Source of the DNA: Phocaeicola plebeius DSM 17135
GTDB lineage: Bacteria; Bacteroidota; Bacteroidia; Bacteroidales; Bacteroidaceae
Direction of reading: 5' to 3'
Length of the DNA: 64,000 nt
NCBI RefSeq assembly: GCF_000187895.1
Contig: NZ_DS990131.1
Coordinates: 1-64,000, forward strand
Below are positions 37,795-48,379 of this stretch, in pieces. The notes under the pieces were generated by a model that was given only the letters and a program-made list of their open reading frames with translations, did not search any database and was not told the DNA's origin. The first letter of the stretch is position 1; the number at the start of each line of letters is the position of its first letter. The position numbers and the translations under genes are program-made.

Positions 37795-38259
37795 CTATAT
37801 GTGCAGTCCATAGTCATGCTTCACTTCATCCATGACAAACATACTTTCCAGCGAACCCAAACTATCAATTGTTCCCAGCACATTAATAATAAACTCCTGG
37901 TAATATTTCATGTTCGGAGCATGGATCTTCAGCAGATAATCGTAACTGCCGGAAATGTTGTAGCACTCCGTCACTTCCGGAATGTTCTGAATGATACGGG
38001 TGAACTCCATGGCTATGTCTTTATTCATCCGGCGCAATTTGACATTGCAGAATACCACAAATCCCTGATTCAGTTTATCGGCATCCAGCACAGCAATGTA
38101 CTTCTTGATGTATCCTTCCCTCTCCAACCTTTTCAACCGCTCAAACACAGGAGTAGACGACAAGCTGACCTGTGCCGCCAGCTCTTTAGTGGTCAACCGG
38201 GCATTCTCCTGCAACGTACGGAGAATCTGCAAATCCACTTTATCCAGTTTTTCTGTCAT
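37795..38259 (-). CDS. Lrp/AsnC-family transcriptional regulator
   Basis: 154 aa, standard length. N-terminal winged helix-turn-helix (KLDKVDLQILRTLQENARLTTKELAAQ, ~4-60, with FERLKRLEREGYI) and C-terminal RAM/AsnC ligand-binding domain (~65-150; IPEVTECYNISGSYDYLLKIHA). It probably senses an amino acid. The gene lies between metF and the O-acetylhomoserine sulfhydrylase, and operator-like palindromes occur at all three genes, so methionine or a related amino acid is a reasonable candidate effector. One palindrome touches its own start codon, which suggests autorepression. Confidence 0.94.
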   Translation of the reverse strand: MTEKLDKVDLQILRTLQENARLTTKELAAQVSLSSTPVFERLKRLEREGYIKKYIAVLDADKLNQGFVVFCNVKLRRMNKDIAMEFTRIIQNIPEVTECYNISGSYDYLLKIHAPNMKYYQEFIINVLGTIDSLGSLESMFVMDEVKHDYGLHI

Positions 38260-38274
38260 AAGAATATTATTCTA
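38260..38274. promoter_or_regulatory. Lrp-type operator at the lrp-like start codon
   Basis: AAGAATATTATTCTA contains the 13-bp palindrome AGAATATTATTCT, the exact reverse complement of the 13-bp core at the metF site. It matches 14 of 15 positions of the E. coli Lrp consensus. It begins directly upstream of the regulator's ATG, in the position of the ribosome binding site. A -7-like TAGATTTG lies at 38296-38303 on the minus strand. Confidence 0.65.
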
Positions 38275-38333
38275 TTATGAATTGTTTTACGACAGCAAAT
38301 CTACAAGTTTTTTCTTTCAAACCAGCATTATAT

Positions 38334-38344
38334 AGAACAATTCT
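38334..38344. promoter_or_regulatory. Possible third Lrp-type site, upstream of the sulfhydrylase
   Basis: AGAACAATTCT has the same AGAA...TTCT arms as the two strong sites but is 2 bp shorter. It lies about 55-65 bp upstream of the predicted sulfhydrylase transcription start. Confidence 0.4.
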
Positions 38345-38361
38345 CCATATTTTCATCAAAT

Positions 38362-38393
38362 ATTGGACGATATAACCATACAAACTACTTTTG
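38362..38393 (+). promoter_or_regulatory. Promoter of the O-acetylhomoserine sulfhydrylase gene
   Basis: ATTG (38362-38365), 20 bp, TACTTTTG (38386-38393): full -7 box, one mismatch in -33. The leader is about 28 nt to the ATG at 38429. Confidence 0.65.
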
Positions 38394-38428
38394 CAGTATC
38401 ATTTAATCACTTTTACACACTTACGACT

Positions 38429-39715
38429 ATGGATAAAACTAAGCTACACTTCGAAACCCTTCAGTTACATGTGGGACAAGAAAATCCCGATCCGGCGACC
38501 GATGCACGAGCAGTCCCCATCTATCAGACGACTTCGTACGTCTTTCATGACTCGGCCCATGCGGCCGCCCGCTTCAGTCTAGAAGACAGCGGAAATATCT
38601 ATGGCCGACTGACCAATCCCACCCAAAGTGTACTGGAACAGCGAGTAGCTGCATTGGAAGGAGGAGTAGCTGCCCTGGCCGTAGCCTCCGGAGCGGCCGC
38701 CATCAGTTATGCATTTGAAAATATCACGCGCACCGGTGACCATATTGTATCGGCCCGTACCATTTATGGAGGAACTTACAACCTGCTGGCACATACTTTC
38801 CCCAGCCGTGGGATACACACCACTTTTGTAGACGCAGAAGAACCGGCAAACGTGGAACAGGCCATCCAGCCTAATACCAAGGCGATATTCATTGAAGGTT
38901 TAGGAAATCCGAACTGCACGCTTGTCGACATCGCCCGCATTGCAGAAATAGCTCACTGTCATCAGATTCCTTTACTGATTGACAACACATTTGCCACTCC
39001 TTATCTGCTGCGCCCCATTGAACATGGTGCCGACATCGTTATACATTCTGCCACAAAGTTTATCGGAGGACACGGCACATCATTAGGAGGTATCATTGTG
39101 GATTCCGGCAAATTCGACTGGAAAGCTTCCGGTAAATTCCCCCAACTGACAAGCCCCGACCCATGTTACCACGGACTTTGCTTTGCCGATGTGGCAGGTC
39201 CTGCGGCCTATATCACCCGAATACGTGCCATTCTGTTACGCGATACCGGAGCCGCCATCAGTCCGTTCAATGCCTTCCTCCTTCTGCAAGGACTGGAAAC
39301 CCTCTCGCTCAGAGTGGAACGCCACGTAGAGAATGCGCTGAAGGTAGTAGACTTCCTGCAGCACCATCCTAAAGTGAAGAAGGTCAACCATCCGTCCCTT
39401 CCTGAGCACACTTCCCCGGCCCTTTATCAGAAATATTTCCCCAAAGGAGCCGGCTCTATCTTTACGTTTGAAATCCAGGGCGGACGCACGGAAGCGCACC
39501 GCTTCATCGACCACCTAGAGATATTCTCCCTGCTGGCCAATGTAGCTGATGTCAAATCGCTGGTCATCCACCCGGCCAGTACGACACACTCCCAGCTCAA
39601 CGACCAGGAACTGGCAGAACAAGGCATCACACAGTCTACCATCCGTCTTTCCATCGGTACCGAGCACATTGAAGATTTGCTTGCCGACCTGAGTCAGGCC
39701 CTTGAACAAATCTAA
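38429..39715 (+). CDS. O-acetylhomoserine sulfhydrylase (PLP, Cys/Met metabolism family)
   Basis: 428 aa from the ATG at 38429. The frame is open upstream, but the promoter lies there and the N-terminus [17 protein letters not shown] matches the family. The PLP-binding lysine is K210 in [16 protein letters not shown], and the PLP-contacting YGRLTNPT is near residue 65. The length and the insert around [19 protein letters not shown] (~220-240) are typical of O-acetylhomoserine sulfhydrylases rather than cystathionine gamma-synthases. It makes homocysteine from O-acetylhomoserine and sulfide, feeding the methylation that uses MetF product. Confidence 0.93.
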   Translation: MDKTKLHFETLQLHVGQENPDPATDARAVPIYQTTSYVFHDSAHAAARFSLEDSGNIYGRLTNPTQSVLEQRVAALEGGVAALAVASGAAAISYAFENITRTGDHIVSARTIYGGTYNLLAHTFPSRGIHTTFVDAEEPANVEQAIQPNTKAIFIEGLGNPNCTLVDIARIAEIAHCHQIPLLIDNTFATPYLLRPIEHGADIVIHSATKFIGGHGTSLGGIIVDSGKFDWKASGKFPQLTSPDPCYHGLCFADVAGPAAYITRIRAILLRDTGAAISPFNAFLLLQGLETLSLRVERHVENALKVVDFLQHHPKVKKVNHPSLPEHTSPALYQKYFPKGAGSIFTFEIQGGRTEAHRFIDHLEIFSLLANVADVKSLVIHPASTTHSQLNDQELAEQGITQSTIRLSIGTEHIEDLLADLSQALEQI

Positions 39716-39723
39716 CAAAAAAA

Positions 39724-39765
39724 CAAACGGAGAATGCCCATTCAGTAACAAGTATTCTCCGTTTG
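39724..39765. terminator. Bidirectional terminator
   Basis: CAAACGGAGAAT (39724-39735) and ATTCTCCGTTTG (39754-39765) form a 12-bp perfect stem between the convergent sulfhydrylase and thioesterase genes. On the minus strand it is followed by TTTTTTTG. Confidence 0.8.
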
Positions 39766-39788
39766 ACATATTCTTTTATACGGCAAAT

Positions 39789-40199
39789 TTATTCCAGTTC
39801 GTCGATATTCAATTCTTCGCTTTTTCGGTATCCGGAACTGGTCAGTACCGCAATCAACTGTTGTTGCTCATCCACCAGACGCACTTCAATGAAAGGTACC
39901 CTTCCATGATTGAACGTCTCAGTAGCCTCCGCATATACATAGCCCTCACTGATCGCACGCAGAAAAGTAATATTGGCATTCAGTGACAAAGTCAGACGTC
40001 CACGGCTATTGGCCACAGCGGCAAATGCCAAATCGGCCAATGTAAACAATGCACCTCCCTGACAAACTCCTCCGGCGTTCAGATGCTTTTCAGTCACCTT
40101 CATCCGGGCTTTGGCATATCCCGGACTGATTTCCAGTAATTCCACTCCTGCTTCAGCCGCAAAACGGTCGGCCGCCAGCATTTCTTTTAACGTTCCCAT
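39789..40199 (-). CDS. PaaI-type hotdog-fold thioesterase
   Basis: 136 aa, a single hotdog domain. The PaaI-like core reads LNAGGVCQGGALFTLADLAFAAVANSRGR (~42-70), with the conserved N-x-x-G-x-x-H/Q-G segment (here N..GGVCQGG) and a following Asp in LADLA. Such proteins hydrolyse acyl-CoA thioesters; the acyl group is unknown. It follows the Smr/DUF2027 gene by 5 bp and is cotranscribed with it. Confidence 0.9.
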   Translation of the reverse strand: MGTLKEMLAADRFAAEAGVELLEISPGYAKARMKVTEKHLNAGGVCQGGALFTLADLAFAAVANSRGRLTLSLNANITFLRAISEGYVYAEATETFNHGRVPFIEVRLVDEQQQLIAVLTSSGYRKSEELNIDELE

Positions 40200-40204
40200 A
40201 TCTT

Positions 40205-41257
40205 TTAATGAATTGTAACCATTGTAGCCCCGAAACCATATTCACGGAAAGAAGCATCCTGCCATTGATAAGTCTTGTATTTGCGTTTCAACTCATCCAA
40301 AATAGCCCGACGCAATACACCGTCTCCCTTGCCATGGATAAACACAATCCGCTGCCCTTTCTTCTGCTTGTATTCCTCCAATGTCTTGCGGAACACATCC
40401 AGCTGATAATTTAGCATTTCGGCATTTCCCATACCGGTAGTGTCATCCAGCAGTTCATGGATATGCAGGTCAACCTCCACAATTTCATTCTTCACCACGT
40501 GCAGCTTTTTCTGCAACTTTGCCGGTACGTCCTGCACGTTCTTCTGCAACAATGCATTCTTGATGTCATCGGCCGAAACATATACCTGCTTTACCGTTTC
40601 ATCATCCTTGACAATCTCATAAATCAAGGCCGGTTCCTCAAAAAAGTCGGAAGACTGGAAAGTATGCAACTTGTAGAACTTCACCGTATCAATGCGCAAC
40701 TCCTGATTCACCGCCTGTTTCAGTAAGAAGGTACGGTCATCTTTGTAAGCCAGAAGCTGTACGGCCACACGCTCCATACCGTTCAATGCACTCTTTTCAA
40801 ACTCTTCCAGATGCATCTTCATGTTCGGTTTCACCGTTCCCCGGCTGCGTAAAGTCCAGCTCTTACCTTCTGCCGAAAGATACAAATAATCAATAAAATA
40901 GTTACTGTCATTCACCAGATAGGCATCAAACGCAGTAGAGGATATGGATTTTACATCCTGCGGCACGTAGGCCAGAAATACATTCAGTACATCATTTCCA
41001 CGGATTTCAGGTGCCCGATAAGTTATCGGCTTTTCCTCTTCCTCCTCTTCTTCTTCAACTTCCGGTGCAGAAGGCTTAGCTGTAGATTTCAACGGGATGT
41101 TATAATCGTCGGTCTGTATCACCACACACTCCCTAATCAGCATAGGAATTTCAAAACCATCTTCTCCTTCCACCAAGGCAATGTCCTTTCCTTGAAATCC
41201 CCGGACAATGCCACCGCCTACTTCACTCAGGAAGCGTACTTTATCTCCTATTTTCAT
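40205..41257 (-). CDS. DUF2027 protein with C-terminal Smr domain
   Basis: 350 aa. An N-terminal KOW/SH3-like segment ([23 protein letters not shown]...[14 protein letters not shown]) resembles the clamp-type domain of MutS2-related proteins. An acidic linker ([11 protein letters not shown], ~70) follows, then a beta-rich middle, and a C-terminal Smr domain (~265-350) with VDLHIHELL and [14 protein letters not shown], the DxH and HGxG motifs of Smr nucleases. Smr domains cut or nick nucleic acid in MutS2 and related proteins; here no MutS part is present. A DNA or RNA quality-control role is inference. Confidence 0.88.
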   Translation of the reverse strand: MKIGDKVRFLSEVGGGIVRGFQGKDIALVEGEDGFEIPMLIRECVVIQTDDYNIPLKSTAKPSAPEVEEEEEEEEKPITYRAPEIRGNDVLNVFLAYVPQDVKSISSTAFDAYLVNDSNYFIDYLYLSAEGKSWTLRSRGTVKPNMKMHLEEFEKSALNGMERVAVQLLAYKDDRTFLLKQAVNQELRIDTVKFYKLHTFQSSDFFEEPALIYEIVKDDETVKQVYVSADDIKNALLQKNVQDVPAKLQKKLHVVKNEIVEVDLHIHELLDDTTGMGNAEMLNYQLDVFRKTLEEYKQKKGQRIVFIHGKGDGVLRRAILDELKRKYKTYQWQDASFREYGFGATMVTIH

Positions 41258-41283
41258 AATCTGTCTTCAATTTATTACACTCA

Positions 41284-41315
41284 CAAATGTAACGACTTTC
41301 CACGGAATATGGAAA
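41284..41315 (-). promoter_or_regulatory. Promoter of the Smr/thioesterase operon
   Basis: On the minus strand, TTTC (41312-41315), 20 bp, TACATTTG (41284-41291). A divergent -7-like TACTTTTG at 41385-41392 (plus) precedes queA. Confidence 0.6.
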
Positions 41316-41408
41316 TTATTCAGCAGTCTGCAAAAGGAAGTCCACGAAAAAATTATTATGTTAGGAGGATTCTGCTATTTGTTGTACTTTTGCAAAAAAA
41401 TAAACGAC

Positions 41409-42626
41409 ATGGAAGAAACAAAACATATAAAGATTAGCGACTACAACTATCCGCTACCGGATGAACGCATCGCTAAATTTCCGCTGCCAGTCCGCGACCA
41501 GTCCAAGCTGCTGGTGTATCAGCACGGACAAATCAGTGAAACACATTTCACCTCCCTTCCTGACTACCTGGAGCCCGGTACCCTCATGATTTTCAACAAC
41601 ACGAAAGTCATTCAGGCACGTCTGCACTTCCGCAAGGAAACCGGCGCACTGATTGAGATTTTCTGTCTGGAGCCCATCAAGCCCAACGACTATGTACTCA
41701 ACTTCCAGCAAACCCAGCATGCTGCCTGGCTCTGCATGATTGGCAACCTGAAGAAATGGAAAGAAGGGCCTCTGCACAAGGAAATGACAGTCAAAGGCAA
41801 AACCCTGACACTGACTGCCACCCGCGGAGAATGTCACGGCACCAGCCACTGGATTGATTTCACCTGGGACAATCCGGAAGTAACCTTTGCCGACATTCTG
41901 GAATTCTTTGGTGAGCTGCCCATTCCTCCCTACCTGAACAGAGAGACACAAGAAAGCGACAAGGAAACTTACCAGACCGTCTACTCGAAGATAAAAGGTT
42001 CCGTAGCCGCCCCTACAGCTGGTCTGCATTTCACGGAACGCGTATTAAACGCTCTCAAAGAAAAAGGAGTGGATTTGGAAGAAGTCACCCTACACGTTGG
42101 AGCCGGCACTTTCAAACCGGTGAAAAGCGAAGAAATAGAAGGCCACGAAATGCATACGGAATACATTTCCGTAAACCGTGGAACCATAGAGAAACTCTTA
42201 GCACATGGAGGTGAAGCCGTGGCAGTAGGAACCACTTCTGTCCGTACACTGGAGAGTCTTTACTACATCGGTGTCACTTTGTCACAGCACCCCGATGCCA
42301 GCCAGCAGGAACTGCACGTACAGCAATGGCAACCCTACGAAACTCATCCGGAATTAAGTACCACAGAAGCCCTGCAACAGATACTCGACTACATGAACCG
42401 GAACCAGCTCGATGCACTGCACACCAGTACACAGATTATCATTGCACCGGGATACAATTACCATATCGTCAAGAAAATGGTCACCAACTTCCACCAGCCG
42501 CAAAGCACCCTGTTGTTACTGGTCTCTGCTTTTGTGAAAGGAAACTGGCGTCCCATCTACGATTACGCGCTGGCGCATGATTTCCGCTTCCTAAGCTACG
42601 GAGATTCATCTTTACTCATCCCTTAA
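41409..42626 (+). CDS. queA: tRNA preQ1(34) S-adenosylmethionine ribosyltransferase-isomerase
   Basis: 405 aa from the ATG at 41409; upstream in-frame codons overlap the divergent promoter region and are not used. QueA transfers the ribose of SAM to preQ1 at tRNA wobble position 34, forming epoxyqueuosine. Family motifs are visible: DYNYPLPDERIAKFPLPVRDQSKLLVY near the N-terminus (given in part), LPIPPYLNR, YQTVYSKIKGSVAAPTAGLHF and HVGAGTFKPV. It is about 50 aa longer than the E. coli enzyme. The Nudix gene follows after 18 bp. Confidence 0.94.
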   Translation: MEETKHIKISDYNYPLPDERIAKFPLPVRDQSKLLVYQHGQISETHFTSLPDYLEPGTLMIFNNTKVIQARLHFRKETGALIEIFCLEPIKPNDYVLNFQQTQHAAWLCMIGNLKKWKEGPLHKEMTVKGKTLTLTATRGECHGTSHWIDFTWDNPEVTFADILEFFGELPIPPYLNRETQESDKETYQTVYSKIKGSVAAPTAGLHFTERVLNALKEKGVDLEEVTLHVGAGTFKPVKSEEIEGHEMHTEYISVNRGTIEKLLAHGGEAVAVGTTSVRTLESLYYIGVTLSQHPDASQQELHVQQWQPYETHPELSTTEALQQILDYMNRNQLDALHTSTQIIIAPGYNYHIVKKMVTNFHQPQSTLLLLVSAFVKGNWRPIYDYALAHDFRFLSYGDSSLLIP

Positions 42627-42644
42627 CCCCAAACAGAAGAGACA

Positions 42645-43148
42645 ATGACAGACAATAGCGAAGAAATGTTTCCCATCGTAGACGAAGAAGGAAACATCAC
42701 AGGTGCGGCTACCCGAGGAGAATGCCACAACGGCAGCAAACTACTGCATCCGGTGGTTCACTTGCATGTATTCAACAGCAAAGGAGAATTGTATCTGCAA
42801 AAACGTCCGGAATGGAAAGACATCCAACCGGGGAAATGGGATACCTCCGTAGGAGGACATGTAGACTTGGGAGAAAGCGTGGAAATGGCACTGAAACGGG
42901 AAGCCGGAGAGGAACTCGGCATTTCCGATTTTACTTCTCAGCTGCTGACACATTATGTATTTGAATCAGACCGGGAAAAAGAACTGGTATTTTCGCACAA
43001 GACCGTATTCGACAGTCCCATCTCTCCCAGTGAAGAACTGGCAGGAGGACGTTTCTGGCCACTGGATGAAATCCGGCAAAATTTAGGGAAAAACGTTTTC
43101 ACGCCCAATTTTGAACGAGAATTCACTACAGTTCTAAATCAGAAATAA
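42645..43148 (+). CDS. Nudix hydrolase
   Basis: 167 aa with one Nudix domain. The Nudix box reads GGHVDLGESVEMALKREAGEELG (given in part: GX5E at ~70, REAGEELG at ~85-92). The N-terminus FPIVDEEGNITGAATRGECHNG resembles the isopentenyl-diphosphate isomerase/YfcD-like subgroup. Substrates of that subgroup vary and cannot be named here. Cotranscription with queA is likely from the 18-bp spacing and shared strand. Confidence 0.92.
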   Translation: MTDNSEEMFPIVDEEGNITGAATRGECHNGSKLLHPVVHLHVFNSKGELYLQKRPEWKDIQPGKWDTSVGGHVDLGESVEMALKREAGEELGISDFTSQLLTHYVFESDREKELVFSHKTVFDSPISPSEELAGGRFWPLDEIRQNLGKNVFTPNFEREFTTVLNQK

Positions 43149-43204
43149 CAAAAATACAAGTAATCAGAAAACGTTACTCACTTTTCTGAAAAACATTCTC
43201 ATAC

Positions 43205-43314
43205 CTATTAGGTTTCCCCTAAGAAAAACATAAGTTTCCCACAGCGAAACCCTACGTTTCCGATATGAAAAACGTACGGTTCCGCCGTGGGAAACATAAA
43301 AAATATAAAGACAT
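43205..43314. repeat. 22-bp phased degenerate repeat array D (5 slots)
   Basis: Slots at 43205, 43227, 43249, 43271 and 43293 are exactly 22 bp apart. Clear units are AACATAAGTTTC (43227), ACCCTACGTTTC (43249), AACGTACGGTTC (43271) and AACATAAAAAAT (43293); the first is weak (CTATTAGGTTTC). A perfect dyad GAAAC-N5-GTTTC lies at 43246-43260. The array lies between the convergent Nudix and deaminase genes. Confidence 0.8.
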
Positions 43315-43337
43315 TACAGCCTTATTATCCAATCATT

Positions 43338-43805
43338 TTAGTATTCCACCTTATCCGTTTTTTCAGTCCAGTCCTGAAAAGCCCGAATAGCTTCTTCCGG
43401 CAACAAAACTTCTGAGGGCAGACGTCTTTCCGCCGGTTTCAAATCCAGTTCCTCATAAATAAAGGCATCGTCAAAGCCGATAGCTGCCGCATCGTGCTTG
43501 TTATTTCCATAATACATACGGTCCAGATGTGCCCAATAGATTGCACCTAAGCACATGGGACATGGCTCACAAGAAGTATATATCTCACAACCGCTCAAGT
43601 CGAATGTACCCAGTTTCTTAGCTGCCGCACGGATGGCACTTACTTCTGCATGGGCAGTCGGGTCGCAATCCGGCGTCACACGGTTCACTCCCGTAGCTAC
43701 AATCTCACCGTCCTTTGCAATGACAGCACCAAAAGGACCGCCACCCTCAGCTACATTCTTCACTGACAACTCAATAGCCTTACGCATCAATTCTTCTTTC
43801 GTCAT
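43338..43805 (-). CDS. Nucleoside/guanine deaminase-like zinc enzyme
   Basis: 155 aa, cytidine/deoxycytidylate deaminase fold. Zinc motif 1 is PTAHAEVSAIRAA (His/Glu) and motif 2 is TSCEPCPMCLGAIYWA (PCxxC). The C-terminal GFDDAFIYEEL and the overall pattern strongly resemble Bacillus subtilis guanine deaminase GuaD, more than the tRNA adenosine deaminase TadA. Guanine to xanthine is therefore the favoured reaction, by similarity from memory. It is a single gene with no clear promoter box. Confidence 0.88.
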   Translation of the reverse strand: MTKEELMRKAIELSVKNVAEGGGPFGAVIAKDGEIVATGVNRVTPDCDPTAHAEVSAIRAAAKKLGTFDLSGCEIYTSCEPCPMCLGAIYWAHLDRMYYGNNKHDAAAIGFDDAFIYEELDLKPAERRLPSEVLLPEEAIRAFQDWTEKTDKVEY

Positions 43806-43931
43806 ACCATATTATTTTTAGTAATTCGTAAAAAACTTGATGAAAATACACAAAACAATAGAATAATCCAAACTTTTTGAATCACCTCACGAAAGCTATA
43901 TATAAATTTTGCAGATTCTTTATCAAAAAAA

Positions 43932-43962
43932 AAATCCCAGCCGGAAATTCCGACTGGGATTT
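43932..43962 (-). terminator. groESL terminator
   Basis: AAATCCCAGCCGGAA and TTCCGACTGGGATTT pair with one mismatch. On the minus strand it is followed by a long TTTTTTTGATA run. It begins 24 bp after the groEL stop. Confidence 0.85.
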
Positions 43963-43985
43963 ACTTTATATCTGAAAGGGGAAGA

Positions 43986-45656
<1,671 letters not shown>

Positions 45657-45665
45657 TTACCTAAA

Positions 45666-45938
45666 TTATCCCAAAACTGCCAGTACATCGCTCTGACGCA
45701 TCATCAAATACTTCACACCTTCGTATTCGATTTCAGTACCAGAATATTTACCATACAATACAGTATCACCTACTTTCAAGACCATTTCTTCGTCTTTAGT
45801 GCCATGGCCTACTGCCACTACTTCACCCTGCAACGGTTTTTCTTTCGCTGTGTCAGGAATAATGATACCACCGATTGTTTTTTCTTCTGCAGGAGCCGGA
45901 AGAATCAGGACTCTGTCTGCTAATGGTTTAATGTTCAT
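45666..45938 (-). CDS. groES: Co-chaperonin GroES (10 kDa)
   Basis: 90 aa. Typical N-terminus [13 protein letters not shown], mobile loop [18 protein letters not shown], and C-terminal strand [13 protein letters not shown]. It caps GroEL. No TAnnTTTG box is apparent upstream on the minus strand, which would fit use of an alternative sigma factor. Five CTGACA repeats lie 87-144 bp upstream. Confidence 0.98.
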   Translation of the reverse strand: MNIKPLADRVLILPAPAEEKTIGGIIIPDTAKEKPLQGEVVAVGHGTKDEEMVLKVGDTVLYGKYSGTEIEYEGVKYLMMRQSDVLAVLG

Positions 45939-46024
45939 AATGCTATAATTTAGTTTATATTTTATCGTTTATCAAATGCGTTAAAGCACCTATCTTTCTG
46001 CGAAAAGCGTGCCAAAGCAAAAGA

Positions 46025-46082
46025 CTGACATTCTGACATAAGCAACCTGACAGTCCTGGCCATTATACTGACAAATCTGACA
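46025..46082 (+). repeat. Five CTGACA hexamers between groES and the PL8 gene
   Basis: CTGACA occurs at 46025, 46033, 46047, 46068 and 46077, all on the plus strand, within 58 bp. Spacings are irregular (8, 14, 21, 9). The cluster lies upstream of both divergent genes and could be a regulator binding region; nothing in the window identifies the regulator. Confidence 0.6.
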
Positions 46083-46110
46083 CCCGACCTTACACGTAAC
46101 AAAATCCATT

Positions 46111-46142
46111 ATTGGAGATATTTCGAAAAATAACTATCTTTA
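46111..46142 (+). promoter_or_regulatory. Promoter of the PL8 lyase gene
   Basis: ATTG (46111-46114), 20 bp, TATCTTTA (46135-46142): one mismatch in each box. The leader is about 20 nt. Confidence 0.5.
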
Positions 46143-46168
46143 CCACCTGAACCTAACATAATAAATAT

Positions 46169-48313
46169 ATGAACAGACCTTTAAAAACGCTTACTTTAGC
46201 CACTGCACTTTCCTGCACAATGGCTACGGGATGGGCTTCTATTTTCACACAAGCACCCGACCAACGAAACAATGACTACGAAATGTTTATGGAAAAAATC
46301 CGCAATACGACTATTAAAAACCCTTCCATAGACAAAAATCTAGCCTTGTTTCAAGAAAACGGTTCATTTAGTGACATTGATTATGATGATACTCAAATGA
46401 CCAACTGGACTCCTATCAAACACATAGAACGTTTGTCCGATTTCGGCTATGCATATACCAACGAAAAAAACAAATACTATCAGAACGAAGATTTATACCA
46501 GAAAATCGTCAAAGGATTGGAATACTGGTATGATGTAGATTCCGAAAGTGATAACTGGTGGCACAATCAGATTTCTGAGCCACAGAAACTCGGTGTACTG
46601 CTCATTCAAATGCGTATCGGGAAAAAACAGATTCCTCAAGAACTGGAAACAAAAATACTGAAACGGATTCAGGAAACAGGTGGAGACCCGGCTAAATGGA
46701 CAGGTGCCAATCGTACGGATATTGCTTTGCATTGGATTTATCGTTCTTGCCTGACACAGAATGAAGCTGATCTGAAAACGGCTATCGACAACGTTTTCAA
46801 TCCGGTGGTATATACCACAGAAGAAGGCTTCCAACATGACAACAGTTATTTCCAGCACGGAGAACAATTGTACATTGGAGGTTATGGAGATGAGATACTC
46901 AAAGGTGTCACTCAAGTGGCTTCCTATGCATTAGGAACGCAGTACCAACTTGATAAAGAGAAAGTAGAGCTGCTCAGCAAATTCATGCGTGAAACTTATT
47001 ATCGTGCCGTACGTGGTCAGAACATGTCATTCGATGTAGTAGGACGAAGTGTCAGCCGACCGGGATTGCTGAACAAACGAACCACTGCCACTTACGCCAA
47101 ACGGATGATAGATATCGATCCAACTCATGCCGATGAATACAAGGCCATTATCGCACGTCTGAATCGAAAGCAGCCAGCCGACTATCAGGTAACTGCTTCA
47201 CATACCCATTATTTCCGTGGTGACTACTCATTGCATGTGCGCCCTCAGTATAACTTTGACGTACGTTTGGCTTCTACACGCACTAAGAAATGTGAATACG
47301 GCAACAAAGAAAACCTGAAAACCTATTTCATGTCCGACGGATGTACCAATATTACGCAAACTGGAGATGAATACTTTAACATCTTCCCGGTATGGAACTG
47401 GTGCCATATTCCGGGTACAACTGCTCCTCAGCTGGAAAAAGTACCAATGGACCCGAAAGCATGGGGTGTGTTAGGAACTTCCACATACGCAGGAGGAGTT
47501 TCCGACAGCATTTATGGAGCTACAGCATACGCCTATATGGACACCAATCCTGAAGTAAACACCGGAGCCAAGAAAAGCTGGTACTTCTTCGATAACGAAG
47601 TAGTATGCCTGGGAGCTGGAATTCAATCTACATCTACTTATCCTGTACACACCACAGTCAACCAGTGCTTCTTGAAAGGCGGCATCCTGGTAGACAAAGG
47701 AGATAAAGAAGAAACCCTGGCAAACGGAAGCCATACTCTACAAGCTCCGCAATGGGTATTGCATGACAAAATCGGTTATTTCTTCCCACAGAAAGAAGAA
47801 GTGTTCCTGACAGCCCAGACACAGAGCGGACGCTGGTATGACATCAACACCAGCAAGTCGAAAAAAGAAGAAAAGATGGATGTCTTCACATTGGGTATCA
47901 ACCACGGTGTGGGTCCGAAAGACGGCTCATACGCTTACATTGTAGTGCCAGGCAAAACTTCTGCACAAGAGATGAAGGCCTATCAGAAAAAAAATGCCAT
48001 TGAAATACTGTCGAACAATCCGAAAATTCAGGCTGTTCGAAATACTAAACTGAATGTCTGGATGGTGACTTTCTTCGAAGCTGGTACTTTCAAACATAAA
48101 GAATTGAGTGTTACCGTAGACAAGCCATGCGTATTGATGGTAAAAGACATCAACGCTAAATCGGTCAATCTGCATATTGCCGACCCGGGACAAACTCAGT
48201 CGCCCATTCAAGTGGAACTGAAAATCGGTAAGAAGAAACAAGTTCTCACAGCCGACTTCAGCCAAACAGGCATTTATGCAGGAGCTACCAAGCAATACAC
48301 TGTAAAACTTTAA
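46169..48313 (+). CDS. Polysaccharide lyase family 8 (chondroitin/hyaluronan lyase-like)
   Basis: 714 aa with a signal peptide (1-~23, ending GWAS). The helical alpha/alpha-toroid half contains NWWHNQISEPQKLG and HDNSYFQHGEQLYIGGYG. Catalytic candidates His230 and Tyr239 have the same 9-residue spacing as His225/Tyr234 in chondroitinase AC, and an Arg-rich GRSVSRPG follows. The C-terminal half is beta-sandwich. PL8 enzymes cleave uronic-acid polysaccharides by beta-elimination; chondroitin, hyaluronan and xanthan specificities occur in the family, and I cannot choose. No sulfatase or glucuronyl hydrolase is adjacent. Confidence 0.93.
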   Translation: MNRPLKTLTLATALSCTMATGWASIFTQAPDQRNNDYEMFMEKIRNTTIKNPSIDKNLALFQENGSFSDIDYDDTQMTNWTPIKHIERLSDFGYAYTNEKNKYYQNEDLYQKIVKGLEYWYDVDSESDNWWHNQISEPQKLGVLLIQMRIGKKQIPQELETKILKRIQETGGDPAKWTGANRTDIALHWIYRSCLTQNEADLKTAIDNVFNPVVYTTEEGFQHDNSYFQHGEQLYIGGYGDEILKGVTQVASYALGTQYQLDKEKVELLSKFMRETYYRAVRGQNMSFDVVGRSVSRPGLLNKRTTATYAKRMIDIDPTHADEYKAIIARLNRKQPADYQVTASHTHYFRGDYSLHVRPQYNFDVRLASTRTKKCEYGNKENLKTYFMSDGCTNITQTGDEYFNIFPVWNWCHIPGTTAPQLEKVPMDPKAWGVLGTSTYAGGVSDSIYGATAYAYMDTNPEVNTGAKKSWYFFDNEVVCLGAGIQSTSTYPVHTTVNQCFLKGGILVDKGDKEETLANGSHTLQAPQWVLHDKIGYFFPQKEEVFLTAQTQSGRWYDINTSKSKKEEKMDVFTLGINHGVGPKDGSYAYIVVPGKTSAQEMKAYQKKNAIEILSNNPKIQAVRNTKLNVWMVTFFEAGTFKHKELSVTVDKPCVLMVKDINAKSVNLHIADPGQTQSPIQVELKIGKKKQVLTADFSQTGIYAGATKQYTVKL

Positions 48314-48331
48314 TCTCAATGTGAGACAAAA

Positions 48332-48375
48332 AAGAAGCTCCATGGCACACCCAGCTCAAGGCCATGGAGCTTCTT
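48332..48375. terminator. Bidirectional terminator
   Basis: AAGAAGCTCCATGGC (48332-48346) and GCCATGGAGCTTCTT (48361-48375) form a perfect 15-bp stem between the convergent PL8 and rmuC genes, with T-rich sequence on both sides. Confidence 0.9.
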
Positions 48376-48379
48376 CTTT

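Noticed and set aside
45939..46168. CIRCE heat-shock operator before groES
   Set aside because: No TTAGCACTC-N9-GAGTGCTAA or close variant is present in the gap.
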